Positions 8,767 through 18,308 of a stretch of DNA of 64,000 bases are shown piece by piece; position 1 is the first letter of the stretch, and each line of letters starts with the position of its first letter. This DNA comes from Pseudomonas sp. TH15 (GTDB lineage: Bacteria > Pseudomonadota > Gammaproteobacteria > Pseudomonadales > Pseudomonadaceae). The notes under the pieces are model-generated. The model was not told the DNA's origin. It ran no database searches and worked only from the letters and a program-made list of their open reading frames with translations. A program made the position numbers and the translations under genes. The stretch spans positions 4,144,001 through 4,208,000 of the forward strand of contig NZ_JAEKEL010000001.1 in assembly GCF_016651105.1 (NCBI RefSeq), read 5' to 3'.

Positions 8767-9624
8767 TTAGAGCATCGGTTTGCCGCCGGTGACGCCGTAG
8801 CGCTGACCGGTGATGTAGCTCGCTTCGTCGGAAGCGAGGAGGACGTAGATCGGCGCCACTTCGACAGGCTGACCGGGGCGGCCCAACGGCGTGCTGCCAC
8901 CAAAGTTCTGCACTTCTTCGTCGGGCATGGTCGAGACGATCAGCGGCGTCCAGATGGGCCCCGGAGCCACGCAGTTCACACGAATCTCCCTGGGCCCGAG
9001 CATTTGCGCCAGGCCGCCGGTGAAGTTGGCAATCGCGCCTTTGGTGGTGGCATAGGCGAGCAGTGTGGGTTTGGGCATGTCCGAGTTGATCGAACTGGTA
9101 TTGATGATCGACGAGCCCGCGCGCATGTGTTTGATCGCCGCCTGGCTCAACCGGAAGATCGCGGTGATGTTGACGTCGAAGGTCATCAGCCATTCGTCAT
9201 CGGGGATCTCTTCAAACGTTTCGTGAGTCATCTGGAACGCCGCGTTATTCACCAGCACGTCGATCCGGCCGAAGCGTTCCACGGTCTTGTCCACCAGCGC
9301 CTGGCAGTGGTCCTTTTGCGCAATATCGCCCGGTAGCAGAAGGCACTGGCGGCCCGCCTGTTCGACCCAGCGCGCGGTCTCTTTGGCGTCGTCATGCTCA
9401 TTGAGATAGGCCACGGCGACGTCTGCGCCTTCACGGGCGAAGGCAATCGCCACAGCGCGACCGATGCCGCTGTCGGCGCCGGTGATCATGGCGATTTTGC
9501 CGGCAAGGCGCCCGGAACCGACGTAGCTTTGCTCGCCGCAATCGGGGTAAGGCTGCATTTTGCTCTGCGAGCCGGGAACGGATTGCGCCTGTTTGGCGAA
9601 GGGCGGTTTAGGGTAATCGGTCAT
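8767..9624 (-). CDS. SDR oxidoreductase, YghA-like
   Basis: A 285-residue NAD(P)-dependent short-chain dehydrogenase. The cofactor motif 'TGADSGIG' is at about residues 49-56. It is followed by 'NNAA' and the catalytic Ser 'INTSSINSD' with 'YATTKGA' (Tyr-x-x-x-Lys). The 40-residue N-terminal extension ('MTDYPKPPFAKQAQSVPGSQ') is typical of the YghA/general-stress subgroup, whose substrates are aldehydes or sugars. The substrate cannot be read from the sequence. It is a single-gene unit between repeats. Confidence 0.9.
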   Translation of the reverse strand: MTDYPKPPFAKQAQSVPGSQSKMQPYPDCGEQSYVGSGRLAGKIAMITGADSGIGRAVAIAFAREGADVAVAYLNEHDDAKETARWVEQAGRQCLLLPGDIAQKDHCQALVDKTVERFGRIDVLVNNAAFQMTHETFEEIPDDEWLMTFDVNITAIFRLSQAAIKHMRAGSSIINTSSINSDMPKPTLLAYATTKGAIANFTGGLAQMLGPREIRVNCVAPGPIWTPLIVSTMPDEEVQNFGGSTPLGRPGQPVEVAPIYVLLASDEASYITGQRYGVTGGKPML

Positions 9625-9769
9625 CGCGGGTCTCCGAGTCTCATGGCTGGTATGGGTGGTTGACCCGGTGCGTTTGCCGTGAGTTCGATCGGATTTGCGA
9701 TGGTCTTTCAGACTAAATAGAAACCTGGGGAGCCAGCCTGCCAGCTCCCACAGGGATTCAGTGCTGATA

Positions 9770-10924
9770 TCAGCTAATGCGGTTGGTCAGGGCGCGCTCC
9801 ATGCGGGTGATGCCTTCCTCGAGTAACGCCCGCGGGCAGCCGAAGTTCAGGCGCACGAACTGTTTGCTCTGATCACCAAAATCCAGACCAGCACTCAAGC
9901 CGACCTTGGCTTGTTCAAGGAAGAACTGCTGCGGATCGGCCAGCCCCAACGCCGAGCAATCGAGCCATGCCAGGTAAGTGCCTTGTGGCACGTTGATGCT
10001 CACGCCTGGCAATCGCGTGCGAACGGCATCCACCAGATAATCACGGTTGCCTTGCACATAAGCCAGCATCTCGGTCAGCCACGGGCCGGCTTCGCTGTAG
10101 GCCACGCGGGTGGCTTCCAGGCCCAGCGGGTTGACGCTGTCGACCATGCCGCAACGCGCGTGGTTGACCCGAGCCAGCAGCGCCGGATCCTGGATGATCA
10201 TGAACGAGGTCTTCAGACCGGCGATGTTGTACGCCTTGCTCGCCGACATCAGGGTGATGGTGCGCTTGGCGATCTCCGGGCTCAGCGATGCGGTCGGAAT
10301 ATGTACACGCCCGTCAAAGCACAACTCGGCGTGAATCTCGTCGGAGATGATCCAGGCGTCCTGCGCCAGGCAGATGTCGGCCACCGCTTGCAGTTCTTCC
10401 CGAGGGAAGACCTTGCCCAGCGGGTTGTGCGGGTTGCTCAGCAGCAGCGCGCCGCCGCCGTTCAGGGATTCGCGCAACGCATCGAGCGGTGTGGCGTAGG
10501 AACCATCCGCCTGGGCGACGAACTCAAGTTCAACCTTGTTCAGCCCCCAATTGCCCGGCGCATGACGCAGCGGCGGGTAGTTCGGCGTTTGTACTACAAC
10601 GTTCTGTTGCGGCTGGACCAGCGCTTTCAGCGCCATGTTGAAGCCCGACTCCACACCCGGCAGAAACACCAGTTCTGAAGGCTTTACCCGCCAGGCGAGT
10701 TTGTTCCAGAGGTCGGCGACGATGGCGTCACGCAGGTTGTCCTGAGGCACGCTGTAGCCAAGCAACGGGTGTTCCAGGCGTTTTTGCAGGGCCTGGATGA
10801 TCACCGGCGGCGCCGCAAAATCCATGTCGGCCACCCACATTGGCAACACGTCGGCCGGGTAACGGCTCCATTTGGTACTGCCGGTCGCGTGGCGGTCGAA
10901 CACCTGGTCAAAGTCGAAGGTCAT
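9770..10924 (-). CDS. patB: PatB/MalY-type PLP-dependent C-S lyase
   Basis: A 384-residue fold-type I aminotransferase-like enzyme. The N-terminus 'FDFDQVFDRHATGSTKW' and 'PMWVADMDF' are hallmarks of the PatB/MalY family, which cleaves cystathionine and other cysteine conjugates to thiol, pyruvate and ammonia. The PLP lysine is in 'MSASKAYNIAGLK', and 'SNPHNPLGKV' is the cofactor aspartate/asparagine region. Two close ATGs exist (10936 and 10924); the inner one matches the family N-terminus and is used. No regulator or transport gene is adjacent. Activity as a transaminase cannot be excluded. Confidence 0.9.
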   Translation of the reverse strand: MTFDFDQVFDRHATGSTKWSRYPADVLPMWVADMDFAAPPVIIQALQKRLEHPLLGYSVPQDNLRDAIVADLWNKLAWRVKPSELVFLPGVESGFNMALKALVQPQQNVVVQTPNYPPLRHAPGNWGLNKVELEFVAQADGSYATPLDALRESLNGGGALLLSNPHNPLGKVFPREELQAVADICLAQDAWIISDEIHAELCFDGRVHIPTASLSPEIAKRTITLMSASKAYNIAGLKTSFMIIQDPALLARVNHARCGMVDSVNPLGLEATRVAYSEAGPWLTEMLAYVQGNRDYLVDAVRTRLPGVSINVPQGTYLAWLDCSALGLADPQQFFLEQAKVGLSAGLDFGDQSKQFVRLNFGCPRALLEEGITRMERALTNRIS

Positions 10925-10993
10925 GCTCAGTCTCATAGAAGGCGGGATTGGTCCTGCCGGGCATTCTAAGCCCATGACCCTGTGGGAGCACAC

Positions 10994-11096
10994 AAAACCT
11001 GTGGGAGCTGGCTTGCCAGCGATAGCAGTAGATCAATCACCATAATTGTTGGATGTGCCGACGCCATCGCTGGCAAGCCAGCTCCCACAGGGTTTT
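10994..11096. repeat. Inverted repeat pair (REP family, 'GGGAGCTGGCTTGCC' core)
   Basis: Arms at about 10994-11023 and 11066-11096 are near-perfect inverted copies (one-base indel) around a 42-base centre. The pair lies between the patB promoter side and the formate dehydrogenase operon. Confidence 0.8.
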
Positions 11097-11260
11097 GTAT
11101 CAAGCCATGAGATCGGATCGACAAACGGCCGACGGTCGGTTTTCACACAGATCGTATGGTCTTTGTCTACAGTGAAAAGGTCGGCAGAGGTTTGCCGCGA
11201 CTGTGTTTGTCCAGAAAAACCCGGCAAAGCACCGGGTCTTCATCTGATCAGGAGTGCACG

Positions 11261-14200
11261 ATGGACCTCAACCGTCGTCAGTTCTTCAAGGTCGCCGGTA
11301 TCGGCCTTGCGGGCTCAAGTCTCGGCGCGCTGGGTATGCTCCCCGCGACTGCCTTTGCCGAGCAAGTGCGTCATTTCAAACTCGCCCACACCCATGAAAC
11401 CCGCAACACCTGCCCGTACTGCTCGGTGGGTTGCGGCTTGATCATGTACAGCCAGGGCGACCAGGCCAAGAACGTCGCCCAAAGCATCATCCACATCGAA
11501 GGCGACGCCGACCACCCGGTCAACCGCGGCACCTTGTGCCCCAAAGGCGCGGGCCTGCTGGACTTCATTCACAGCCCCAGCCGCTTGCTGTACCCACAGG
11601 TGCGCAAGCCCGGCAGCACCGAGTGGACGCGCATCTCCTGGGATGAAGCGCTGGACCGCGTGGCCGACCTGATGAAGGCCGACCGCGACGCCAACTTCAT
11701 CGAGAAGAACGCCCAGGGCCAAACGGTGAACCGCTGGCTGACCACCGGATTTCTCGCAGCGTCAGCGGCGTCCAATGAAGCGGGCTACCTGACTCAGAAG
11801 GTCATTCGCAGTCTCGGCATGCTGGGGTTCGATAACCAGGCGCGTGTCTGACACGGTCCGACGGTGGCAAGTCTTGCCCCGACGTATGGCCGTGGTGCCA
11901 TGACCAATACCTGGACCGATATCGCCAACGCGAACCTGATCCTGGTGATGGGCGGCAACGCAGCAGAAGCGCACCCTTGCGGCTTTAAATGGGTGACCGA
12001 AGCCAAGGCGCACAACAAGGCACGGTTGATCGTGGTCGATCCGCGATTCACCCGGACCGCCTCCGTGGCCGACTATTACGCGCCAATCCGCACGGGGACC
12101 GACATCGCCTTTATGGGCGGGTTGATCAATTACCTGCTGACCGAAGACAAGATCCAGCACGAGTACGTCAACGCCTATACGGACGTGTCGTTTATCGTCA
12201 AAGCCGGATTCAGCTTCGAAGACGGGATCTTCAGCGGCTACGACGCCGCCAAGCGCAGCTACACCGACAAGTCCGGCTGGGGCTATGAAATCGGCGAGGA
12301 CGGTTTCGCCAAAGTCGACCCGACGTTGCAACACCCACGCTGCGTCTATCAACTGATGAAAGTCCATTACAGCCGCTACAACATCGACCTGGCCAGCCAG
12401 ATCTGCGGCATGCCGGTGGACGCCATCAAGAAAATCTGGGAAGAAATCGCCACCTGCTCGACACCGGGCAAGACCATGACGATTCTCTACGCCCTGGGCT
12501 GGACGCAACACTCGATTGGTTCGCAAATCATCCGCAGCGCGGCGATGGTCCAACTGCTGCTGGGCAACGTCGGCATGCCGGGCGGCGGCGTCAATGCCCT
12601 GCGCGGGCACTCGAATATTCAGGGCCTGACCGACCTTGGCTTGCTCTCCAACTCGCTGCCGGGTTACCTGACCCTGGCCAGCGACGGCGAGCAGGATTAC
12701 GACGGCTACATCACCAAACGGACGCAAAAACCGTTGCGCCCGGGACAACTGTCGTATTGGCAGAACTACAGCAAGTTCCACGTCAGCCTGATGAAATCCT
12801 GGTACGGCAACAACGCCACCGCCGAGAACCATTGGGCCTACGATTACCTGCCGAAACTCGACATCCCCAACTACGACATCCTGAAAATGTTCGACCTGAT
12901 GGGGCAGGGCAAGGTCAACGGTTACATGTGCCAAGGCTTCAATCCGATCGCCGCGTTGCCGGACAAAAACCGCGTAATGGCGGCGCTGGCCAAGCTCAAA
13001 TGGCTGGTGGTGATGGACCCGCTGTCCACCGAGACCTCGGAGTTCTGGAAAAACGTCGGGCCGTACAACGACGTGACCAGCGCTGACATTCACACTGAAG
13101 TCATTCGCCTGCCGACGACCTGTTTTGCCGAAGAGGACGGCTCGCTGGTCAACAGCAGCCGCTGGCTGCAATGGCACTGGAAAGGCGCCGACGGGCCGGG
13201 CGAAGCGCAGACCGACGTGAAGATCATGAGCGAGTTGTTCCTGCGCCTGCGCAAGCGTTATCAGGCGAATGGCGGCGCGTTCCCCGACCCGATCCTTAAA
13301 CTGTCGTGGCCTTACAAAATCACCGACGAACCGTCGCCGGAAGAACTGGCCAAGGAAATCAACGGCGCCGCCACCACGGACTTCACCGATGCCACGGGGG
13401 TGGCGATCAAGGGCAACGCGCAACTGACCGGTTTCGCCCAGCTCAAGGACGATGGCAGCACCGCGTCCGGCTGCTGGATCTTCTGCGGTAGCTGGACCGA
13501 AATGGGCAACCAGATGGCCCGGCGCGACAACAGCGATCCGTACGGCATGAAGCAACATTTGGGATGGGCCTGGGCCTGGCCGATGAACCGGCGGATTCTC
13601 TACAACCGCGCTTCGGCTGACCCGCAAGGCAAGCCGTGGGACGAGAAAAAACGCCTGGTGTGGTGGAACGGCAAGGCCTGGGGTGGCACCGATGTGCCGG
13701 ACTTCAAGGTCGATTCGCCACCGGAAGCCGGGATGAACCCGTTCATCATGAACCCCGAAGGCGTGGCGCGGTTCTTCGCCGTCGACAAGATGAACGAAGG
13801 CCCATTCCCCGAGCACTACGAACCGTTCGAAACCCCGATCGGCATCAACCCGTTGCACCCGAACAATAAGAACGCCACCAGCAACCCGGCGGCGCGGATC
13901 TTCGATTCGGTGTGGGAAACCCTCGGCGTGGCCAAGGATTATCCGTACGCCGCGACGAGTTATCGGCTGACCGAGCATTTCCACTTCTGGAGCAAGCACT
14001 GCAAGCTCAACGCGATTGCCCAGCCGGAGCAATTTGTCGAGATTGGCGAGGTGCTGGCCAAGGAGAAAGGCATCGTTGCCGGCGACAAGGTCCGGGTCAG
14101 CAGCAAGCGCGGCTTTATCGAAGCGGTGGCGGTGGTGACCAAGCGGATTCGTCCGTTGCAGGTCAACGGCCAGGTTGTGCACCACATCGGTATCCCGCTG

Positions 14201-14326
14201 CACTGGGGCTTTACCGGGCTGACGCGTCACGGCTATCTCACCAACACCCTCGTGCCGTTCCTCGGCGATGGTAATTCCCAGACCCCGGAATCCAAGTCAT
14301 TCCTGGTCAACGTGGAGAAAGTCTAA
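11261..14326 (+). CDS. fdnG: Formate dehydrogenase-N/O catalytic subunit, selenoprotein (in-frame UGA read as Sec)
   Basis: A 1021-residue molybdo-bis-MGD formate dehydrogenase, close in length to E. coli FdnG. The N-terminus 'RRQFFKVAGIGLAGSS' is a Tat signal, so the enzyme faces the periplasm. The [4Fe-4S] cysteines are in 'NTCPYCSVGCG' and a later 'GTLCPKGAG'. The TGA at 11849-11851 lies in 'NQARV-Sec-HGPTVAS', the conserved site of the catalytic selenocysteine (position 197). The next codons continue in frame to 14326, and a bacterial SECIS hairpin follows the TGA. Automatic calling splits it into 231- and 820-residue pieces; it should be one gene. It feeds formate electrons through FdnH and FdnI to quinone. 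GGAG precedes the ATG. Confidence 0.97.
11863..11880 (+). promoter_or_regulatory. bSECIS element
   Basis: Starting 11 bases after the TGA, 'GGTGGCAAGTCTTGCCCC' folds as GG/CC, a bulged U, then GGCA/UGCC closed by the loop AGUCU. A single bulged U and a GU in the loop are the features SelB domain IV recognises in E. coli formate dehydrogenase messages. It overlaps coding sequence, as usual in bacteria. Confidence 0.85.
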
Positions 14327-15262
14327 ATGGCCAGCCAAGACATCATCGCCCGCTCGGCCACCACCACCGTCCCGCCGTCGGTGCGCAATCAGGAGGAAGT
14401 GGCCAAGCTGATCGACACCACCAAATGCATCGGTTGCAAGGCTTGCCAGGTCGCCTGCTCGGAATGGAACGAGCTGCGCGACGACGTCGGCCACAACCTC
14501 GGCACCTACGACAACCCGCAAGACCTGAGTGCCGAAACCTGGACGTTGATGCGCTTCACCGAGCATGAAACCGACGCCGGTAATCTGGAATGGCTGATCC
14601 GCAAGGACGGCTGCATGCACTGCGCCGAACCCGGTTGCCTGGCGGCGTGCCCAAGTCCTGGCGCAATCATCAAGCATGCGAATGGCATCGTCGATTTCGA
14701 TCAGGATCATTGCATCGGTTGCGGTTATTGCATCACCGGTTGCCCGTTCAACATCCCGCGGATCTCGCAAAAAGATCACAAGGCCTACAAGTGCACGCTG
14801 TGCTCGGACCGGGTCGCGGTGGGCCTGGAACCGGCCTGTGTGAAAACCTGCCCGACCGGCGCCATCGTCTTCGGTACCAAGGAAGACATGAAGGAACACG
14901 CCGCCGAACGGATCGTCGATCTCAAGAGTCGCGGCTTTGAAAACGCCGGTCTGTACGACCCGGCCGGGGTCGGCGGCACCCACGTGATGTACGTGCTGCA
15001 CCATGCCGACACGCCACAGATATACGCCGGGCTGGCGAAGGATCCGGCGATCAGTCCGCTGGTGGGTTTGTGGAAAGGCGTGAGCAAACCCTTGGGCTTG
15101 TTGGCCATGGGCCTGGCGGTGCTGGCCGGGTTCTTCCACTACGTGCGTATCGGCCCGCAAGTGGTGGAAGAGGACGAATTGCCACCGGTTAACGATCCGG
15201 CAGTGCACGAAGTCGATCCGTCGGTGCACACCTTTGATCCGCGCGGGGAGAACAGACCATGA
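14327..15262 (+). CDS. fdnH: Formate dehydrogenase iron-sulfur (beta) subunit
   Basis: A 311-residue electron-transfer subunit with four ferredoxin-type cysteine clusters: 'CIGCKACQVACSEW', 'CMHCAEPGCLAACP', 'CIGCGYCITGCPF' and 'CTLCSD...CVKTCP'. These bind four [4Fe-4S] centres. One membrane helix near the C-terminus ('GLLAMGLAVLAGFF') anchors it on the periplasmic face, as in FdnH. The ATG directly follows the fdnG stop with no gap, and its own stop overlaps fdnI by 4 bases. Confidence 0.96.
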   Translation: MASQDIIARSATTTVPPSVRNQEEVAKLIDTTKCIGCKACQVACSEWNELRDDVGHNLGTYDNPQDLSAETWTLMRFTEHETDAGNLEWLIRKDGCMHCAEPGCLAACPSPGAIIKHANGIVDFDQDHCIGCGYCITGCPFNIPRISQKDHKAYKCTLCSDRVAVGLEPACVKTCPTGAIVFGTKEDMKEHAAERIVDLKSRGFENAGLYDPAGVGGTHVMYVLHHADTPQIYAGLAKDPAISPLVGLWKGVSKPLGLLAMGLAVLAGFFHYVRIGPQVVEEDELPPVNDPAVHEVDPSVHTFDPRGENRP

Positions 15263-15912
15263 TCCGCAAGCAGATCCTGCGCTATACCGCCAACCAGCGG
15301 ACCAATCACTGGCTGGTGGTGATCCTGTTTTTCATGGCCGCGCTGTCGGGGATGGCACTGTTTCACCCGGCGCTGTTCTGGCTCAGCAACCTGTTCGGCG
15401 GCGGACCGTGGACGCGGATTTTGCATCCGTTCATGGGCGTGCTGATGTTTGTGCTGTTCCTCGGGTTGGTGATCCGTTTCTGGCGGGCCAACTTCTTTAT
15501 TCGCAACGATGGGCTGTGGCTCAAGCGGATAGGGCGGGTGATCAAAAACGAGGAAGAGGGCGTGCCGCCGATTGGCAAATACAACCCTGGGCAGAAGCTG
15601 CTGTTCTGGACGTTGTTGTTGTGCATGTTAGGGTTGCTGTTCACGGGGTTGGTGATCTGGCGCGCGTATTTCAGTGTGTATTTCGGCATCACCCTCATTC
15701 GTTGGGCCATGCTGCTGCATGCGCTGGCGGGGTTTGTGCTGGTGTTGAGCATCATCATTCACATCTACGCCGGCATCTGGATCAAGGGCTCGATCAGCGC
15801 CATGTTGCACGGCTGGGTCAGCCGCGCGTGGGCCCGGAAACACCATGAACTCTGGTACCGCGAAGTGACCCGCGACGAAAACCCCGAGCAGCCGATCAGC
15901 AAAAAAGGATAA
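15259..15912 (+). CDS. fdnI: Formate dehydrogenase cytochrome b556 (gamma) subunit
   Basis: A 217-residue membrane protein with four hydrophobic spans. Histidines placed as haem b ligands are seen in 'RTNHWLVVILFFMAA', 'LHPFMGVLMF' and 'LHALAGFVLVLSIIIHIY'. The subunit passes electrons from FdnH to the quinone pool. Its ATGA start overlaps the fdnH stop, so translation is coupled. Confidence 0.95.
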   Translation: MIRKQILRYTANQRTNHWLVVILFFMAALSGMALFHPALFWLSNLFGGGPWTRILHPFMGVLMFVLFLGLVIRFWRANFFIRNDGLWLKRIGRVIKNEEEGVPPIGKYNPGQKLLFWTLLLCMLGLLFTGLVIWRAYFSVYFGITLIRWAMLLHALAGFVLVLSIIIHIYAGIWIKGSISAMLHGWVSRAWARKHHELWYREVTRDENPEQPISKKG

Positions 15913-15916
15913 GCAC

Positions 15917-16843
15917 TTGGCAACGATTCTTGAGCCTGGCGAGATCGAAGCAGCGGCGAGTTCACCACCGTTTCTGTACTTGCCACCGCGTAATCTGTTC
16001 ACCTTGCGAGCGTTGGGGCTTGAGCGTTTGGCTGAAGGGCATCCGATGGCCGACTATTTGCGCTTGATCGCCGGTTTATGCCAAGCGCAACAACAAGTGC
16101 TGGACGATCCGCCCTCGACAGAAACCGTCGATCAGCAACGGCTTGAGCTGTGCCAGCAGCACGGCATGCCGCCGTTCGCTGCCGATACCCTGGTCCGCGA
16201 AGATGATTGGCAAGTCTGGCTGGACGCCTTGCTGCAACGCTACACGCCGCCCGCGCAACCCGCCGTGATGGATGCGCTCACCACTCTGCGCAGCGCCAGT
16301 CACGGGCAACTGCGCGCTTGGGCTGTGGCGCTGGTCAGCGGCCAATATTCAATGGTGCCGGCGGCATTGGTGCCGTTCCTCGGCGCGGCTTTGCAAGCGG
16401 CATGGAGCCATTGGCTGCTCAGCGTGGCCAACCTGCAACTGACACCCGGCAACAGCCTCAGCCAATGCCCGGCCTGTGGTTCACCGGCCATGGCCGGGGT
16501 CATTCGCCATCGCGGCAAACACAACGGTTTGCGGTATCTGGTGTGCTCGCTGTGCGCCTGCGAATGGCACGTGGTGAGGGTCAAGTGCGTGTACTGCGAG
16601 TCGAGCAAAGGCCTCGATTATTTCAGCCTTGAGGACGACCGCCACGCCGCCAATCAGGCACCGTTGCGCGCGGAAGTCTGTCCGAGTTGCAACAGTTATC
16701 TGAAATTGCTTTACCTGGAGAACGATGCCGAAGCCGAGGCGTTGTCGGCGGATCTCGGCAGTTTGCTGCTGGACATGCGTCTGGCCCAGGACGGCTACCA
16801 GCGTCTGGCACCGAATCTGTTGCTCGCACCGGGAGACGAATGA
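15917..16843 (+). CDS. fdhE: Formate dehydrogenase accessory protein FdhE
   Basis: A 308-residue cytoplasmic maturation factor, matching the usual FdhE length (309 in E. coli). Four CxxC-type pairs in the second half ('CPACGSPA', 'CSLCACEW', 'CVYCESSK', 'CPSCNSY') form the rubredoxin-like iron sites of the family. FdhE is needed to produce active formate dehydrogenase before Tat export. A TTG start at 15917 is used because AAGGATAA precedes it, 4 bases after the fdnI stop. Confidence 0.94.
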   Translation: MATILEPGEIEAAASSPPFLYLPPRNLFTLRALGLERLAEGHPMADYLRLIAGLCQAQQQVLDDPPSTETVDQQRLELCQQHGMPPFAADTLVREDDWQVWLDALLQRYTPPAQPAVMDALTTLRSASHGQLRAWAVALVSGQYSMVPAALVPFLGAALQAAWSHWLLSVANLQLTPGNSLSQCPACGSPAMAGVIRHRGKHNGLRYLVCSLCACEWHVVRVKCVYCESSKGLDYFSLEDDRHAANQAPLRAEVCPSCNSYLKLLYLENDAEAEALSADLGSLLLDMRLAQDGYQRLAPNLLLAPGDE

Positions 16844-16892
16844 CCGCAGCGTCTACACTCGCCGGACAGTCTTTTGTTTTTGGGAGTGGCTG

Positions 16893-18308
16893 ATGTCTGC
16901 GAGCGGTGCCCTGCGTTTACCTTCCATTGATGGTTTATTGCGTCATCCCGCCTGTTTGCCGTTGGCCGAGCGTTACGGACGTGAGGCGTTGTTGGCGTGC
17001 CTGCGGCAACTGCTTGATGAACTGCGCCCCGGAGTGTTGAGCGGGCAGTTGTGCGCAGTCGAAGTCAGCGCCGAAGTGCTCGCCGGCCGCGTCGGTGAGC
17101 GCCTTGCCCAGCAACAGCGCAGCCATGTGCGGCGGGTGTTCAACCTGACGGGCACGGTGCTGCACACCAACCTTGGTCGGGCCTTGCTGCCCGAAGAAGC
17201 CATCGAAGCGGTGCAGATGGCGGCGCGTTATCCGATCAATCTTGAATTCGATCTGCACAGCGGCAAGCGTGGCGACCGCGACGACCTGATCGAAGGCCTG
17301 ATCCGCGAGTTGACCGGCGCCGAGGCCGTCACCGTGGTCAACAACAACGCCGCTGCCGTGCTGCTGACCCTCAACAGCCTGGGCGCGCGTAAGGAAGGCA
17401 TCATTTCCCGAGGCGAGCTGATCGAAATCGGCGGCGCGTTTCGCATCCCCGACATCATGGCCCGTGCCGGCGTGAAGCTTCACGAGGTCGGCACAACCAA
17501 TCGCACCCACGCCAAAGACTATGAAGCCGCCATCGGCCCGCGCAGCGGTTTGGTGATGCGCGTGCATGCGAGCAACTACGCTATTTCCGGGTTCACCACG
17601 AGTGTGCCGACCGCTGAGCTGGCAGCGTTGGCGCACAAGCACGGTTTGCCGTTGCTGGAAGATCTGGGCAGCGGCAGTCTGCTGGACCTGACTCGCTGGG
17701 GGTTACCTGCCGAACCGACGGTGCGTCAGGCGCTGCTCGATGGTGCGGACATCGTCACTTTCAGCGGCGACAAGTTGCTCGGCGGTCCGCAGGCCGGGCT
17801 GATTGTCGGGCGCAAGGAGCTGATTGCGAAGATCAAGAAGAACCCGCTCAAGCGTGCGTTGCGGGTCGACAAGCTGACCTTGGCGGCGCTTGAAGCAGTG
17901 TTGGGGTTGTACCGCGATCCTGATCGTTTGGCCGAACGTTTGCCGAGTCTGCGCCTTTTGACCCGGCCGCAGGCTGACATCCTCGCGCAAGCCGAACGCC
18001 TGCAACCGGCATTGGCCCAGCGTTTGGGTAATGGCTGGAACGTAAGCGCGGTGCCTGCGCTGGGCATGATCGGCAGTGGCAGCCAACCGGTGGCGCGCTT
18101 GCCAAGTGCTGCGTTGTGCCTGCGGCCGCTGGTGTCGAAGCGTCTTCGCGGTCGGCAATTATTGAATCTGGAAGCGGCGTTTCGCACCTTGCCGATTCCC
18201 GTGCTCGGCCGTCTTGATGACGATGCCTTGTGGCTGGACCTGCGGCAACTGGACGACGAAGCGGCGTGGCTGGCGCAACTCGATCAGTTACCGGGAGGGG
18301 AAGGGTGA
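16893..18308 (+). CDS. selA: L-seryl-tRNA(Sec) selenium transferase
   Basis: A 471-residue PLP enzyme that converts Ser-tRNA(Sec) to Sec-tRNA(Sec) using selenophosphate. 'RRVFNLTGTVLHTNLGRALL' at about residue 80 is the SelA signature, and the PLP lysine is K294 in 'FSGDKLLGGPQAG' (K295 in E. coli). GGGAG stands about 7 bases before the ATG at 16893. The gene starts 49 bases after fdhE and overlaps selB by 4 bases. Confidence 0.97.
   Translation: MSASGALRLPSIDGLLRHPACLPLAERYGREALLACLRQLLDELRPGVLSGQLCAVEVSAEVLAGRVGERLAQQQRSHVRRVFNLTGTVLHTNLGRALLPEEAIEAVQMAARYPINLEFDLHSGKRGDRDDLIEGLIRELTGAEAVTVVNNNAAAVLLTLNSLGARKEGIISRGELIEIGGAFRIPDIMARAGVKLHEVGTTNRTHAKDYEAAIGPRSGLVMRVHASNYAISGFTTSVPTAELAALAHKHGLPLLEDLGSGSLLDLTRWGLPAEPTVRQALLDGADIVTFSGDKLLGGPQAGLIVGRKELIAKIKKNPLKRALRVDKLTLAALEAVLGLYRDPDRLAERLPSLRLLTRPQADILAQAERLQPALAQRLGNGWNVSAVPALGMIGSGSQPVARLPSAALCLRPLVSKRLRGRQLLNLEAAFRTLPIPVLGRLDDDALWLDLRQLDDEAAWLAQLDQLPGGEG

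Noticed and set aside
11849..11851. The TGA as a nonsense mutation making fdnG a pseudogene
   Set aside because: Its position matches the catalytic selenocysteine, a SECIS hairpin follows and selA, selB and tRNA-Sec are next to it.
11762..14230. An 822-residue minus-strand frame opposite fdnG
   Set aside because: It is the antisense shadow of the formate dehydrogenase catalytic subunit, rich in Arg, His and Val with no recognisable motif.
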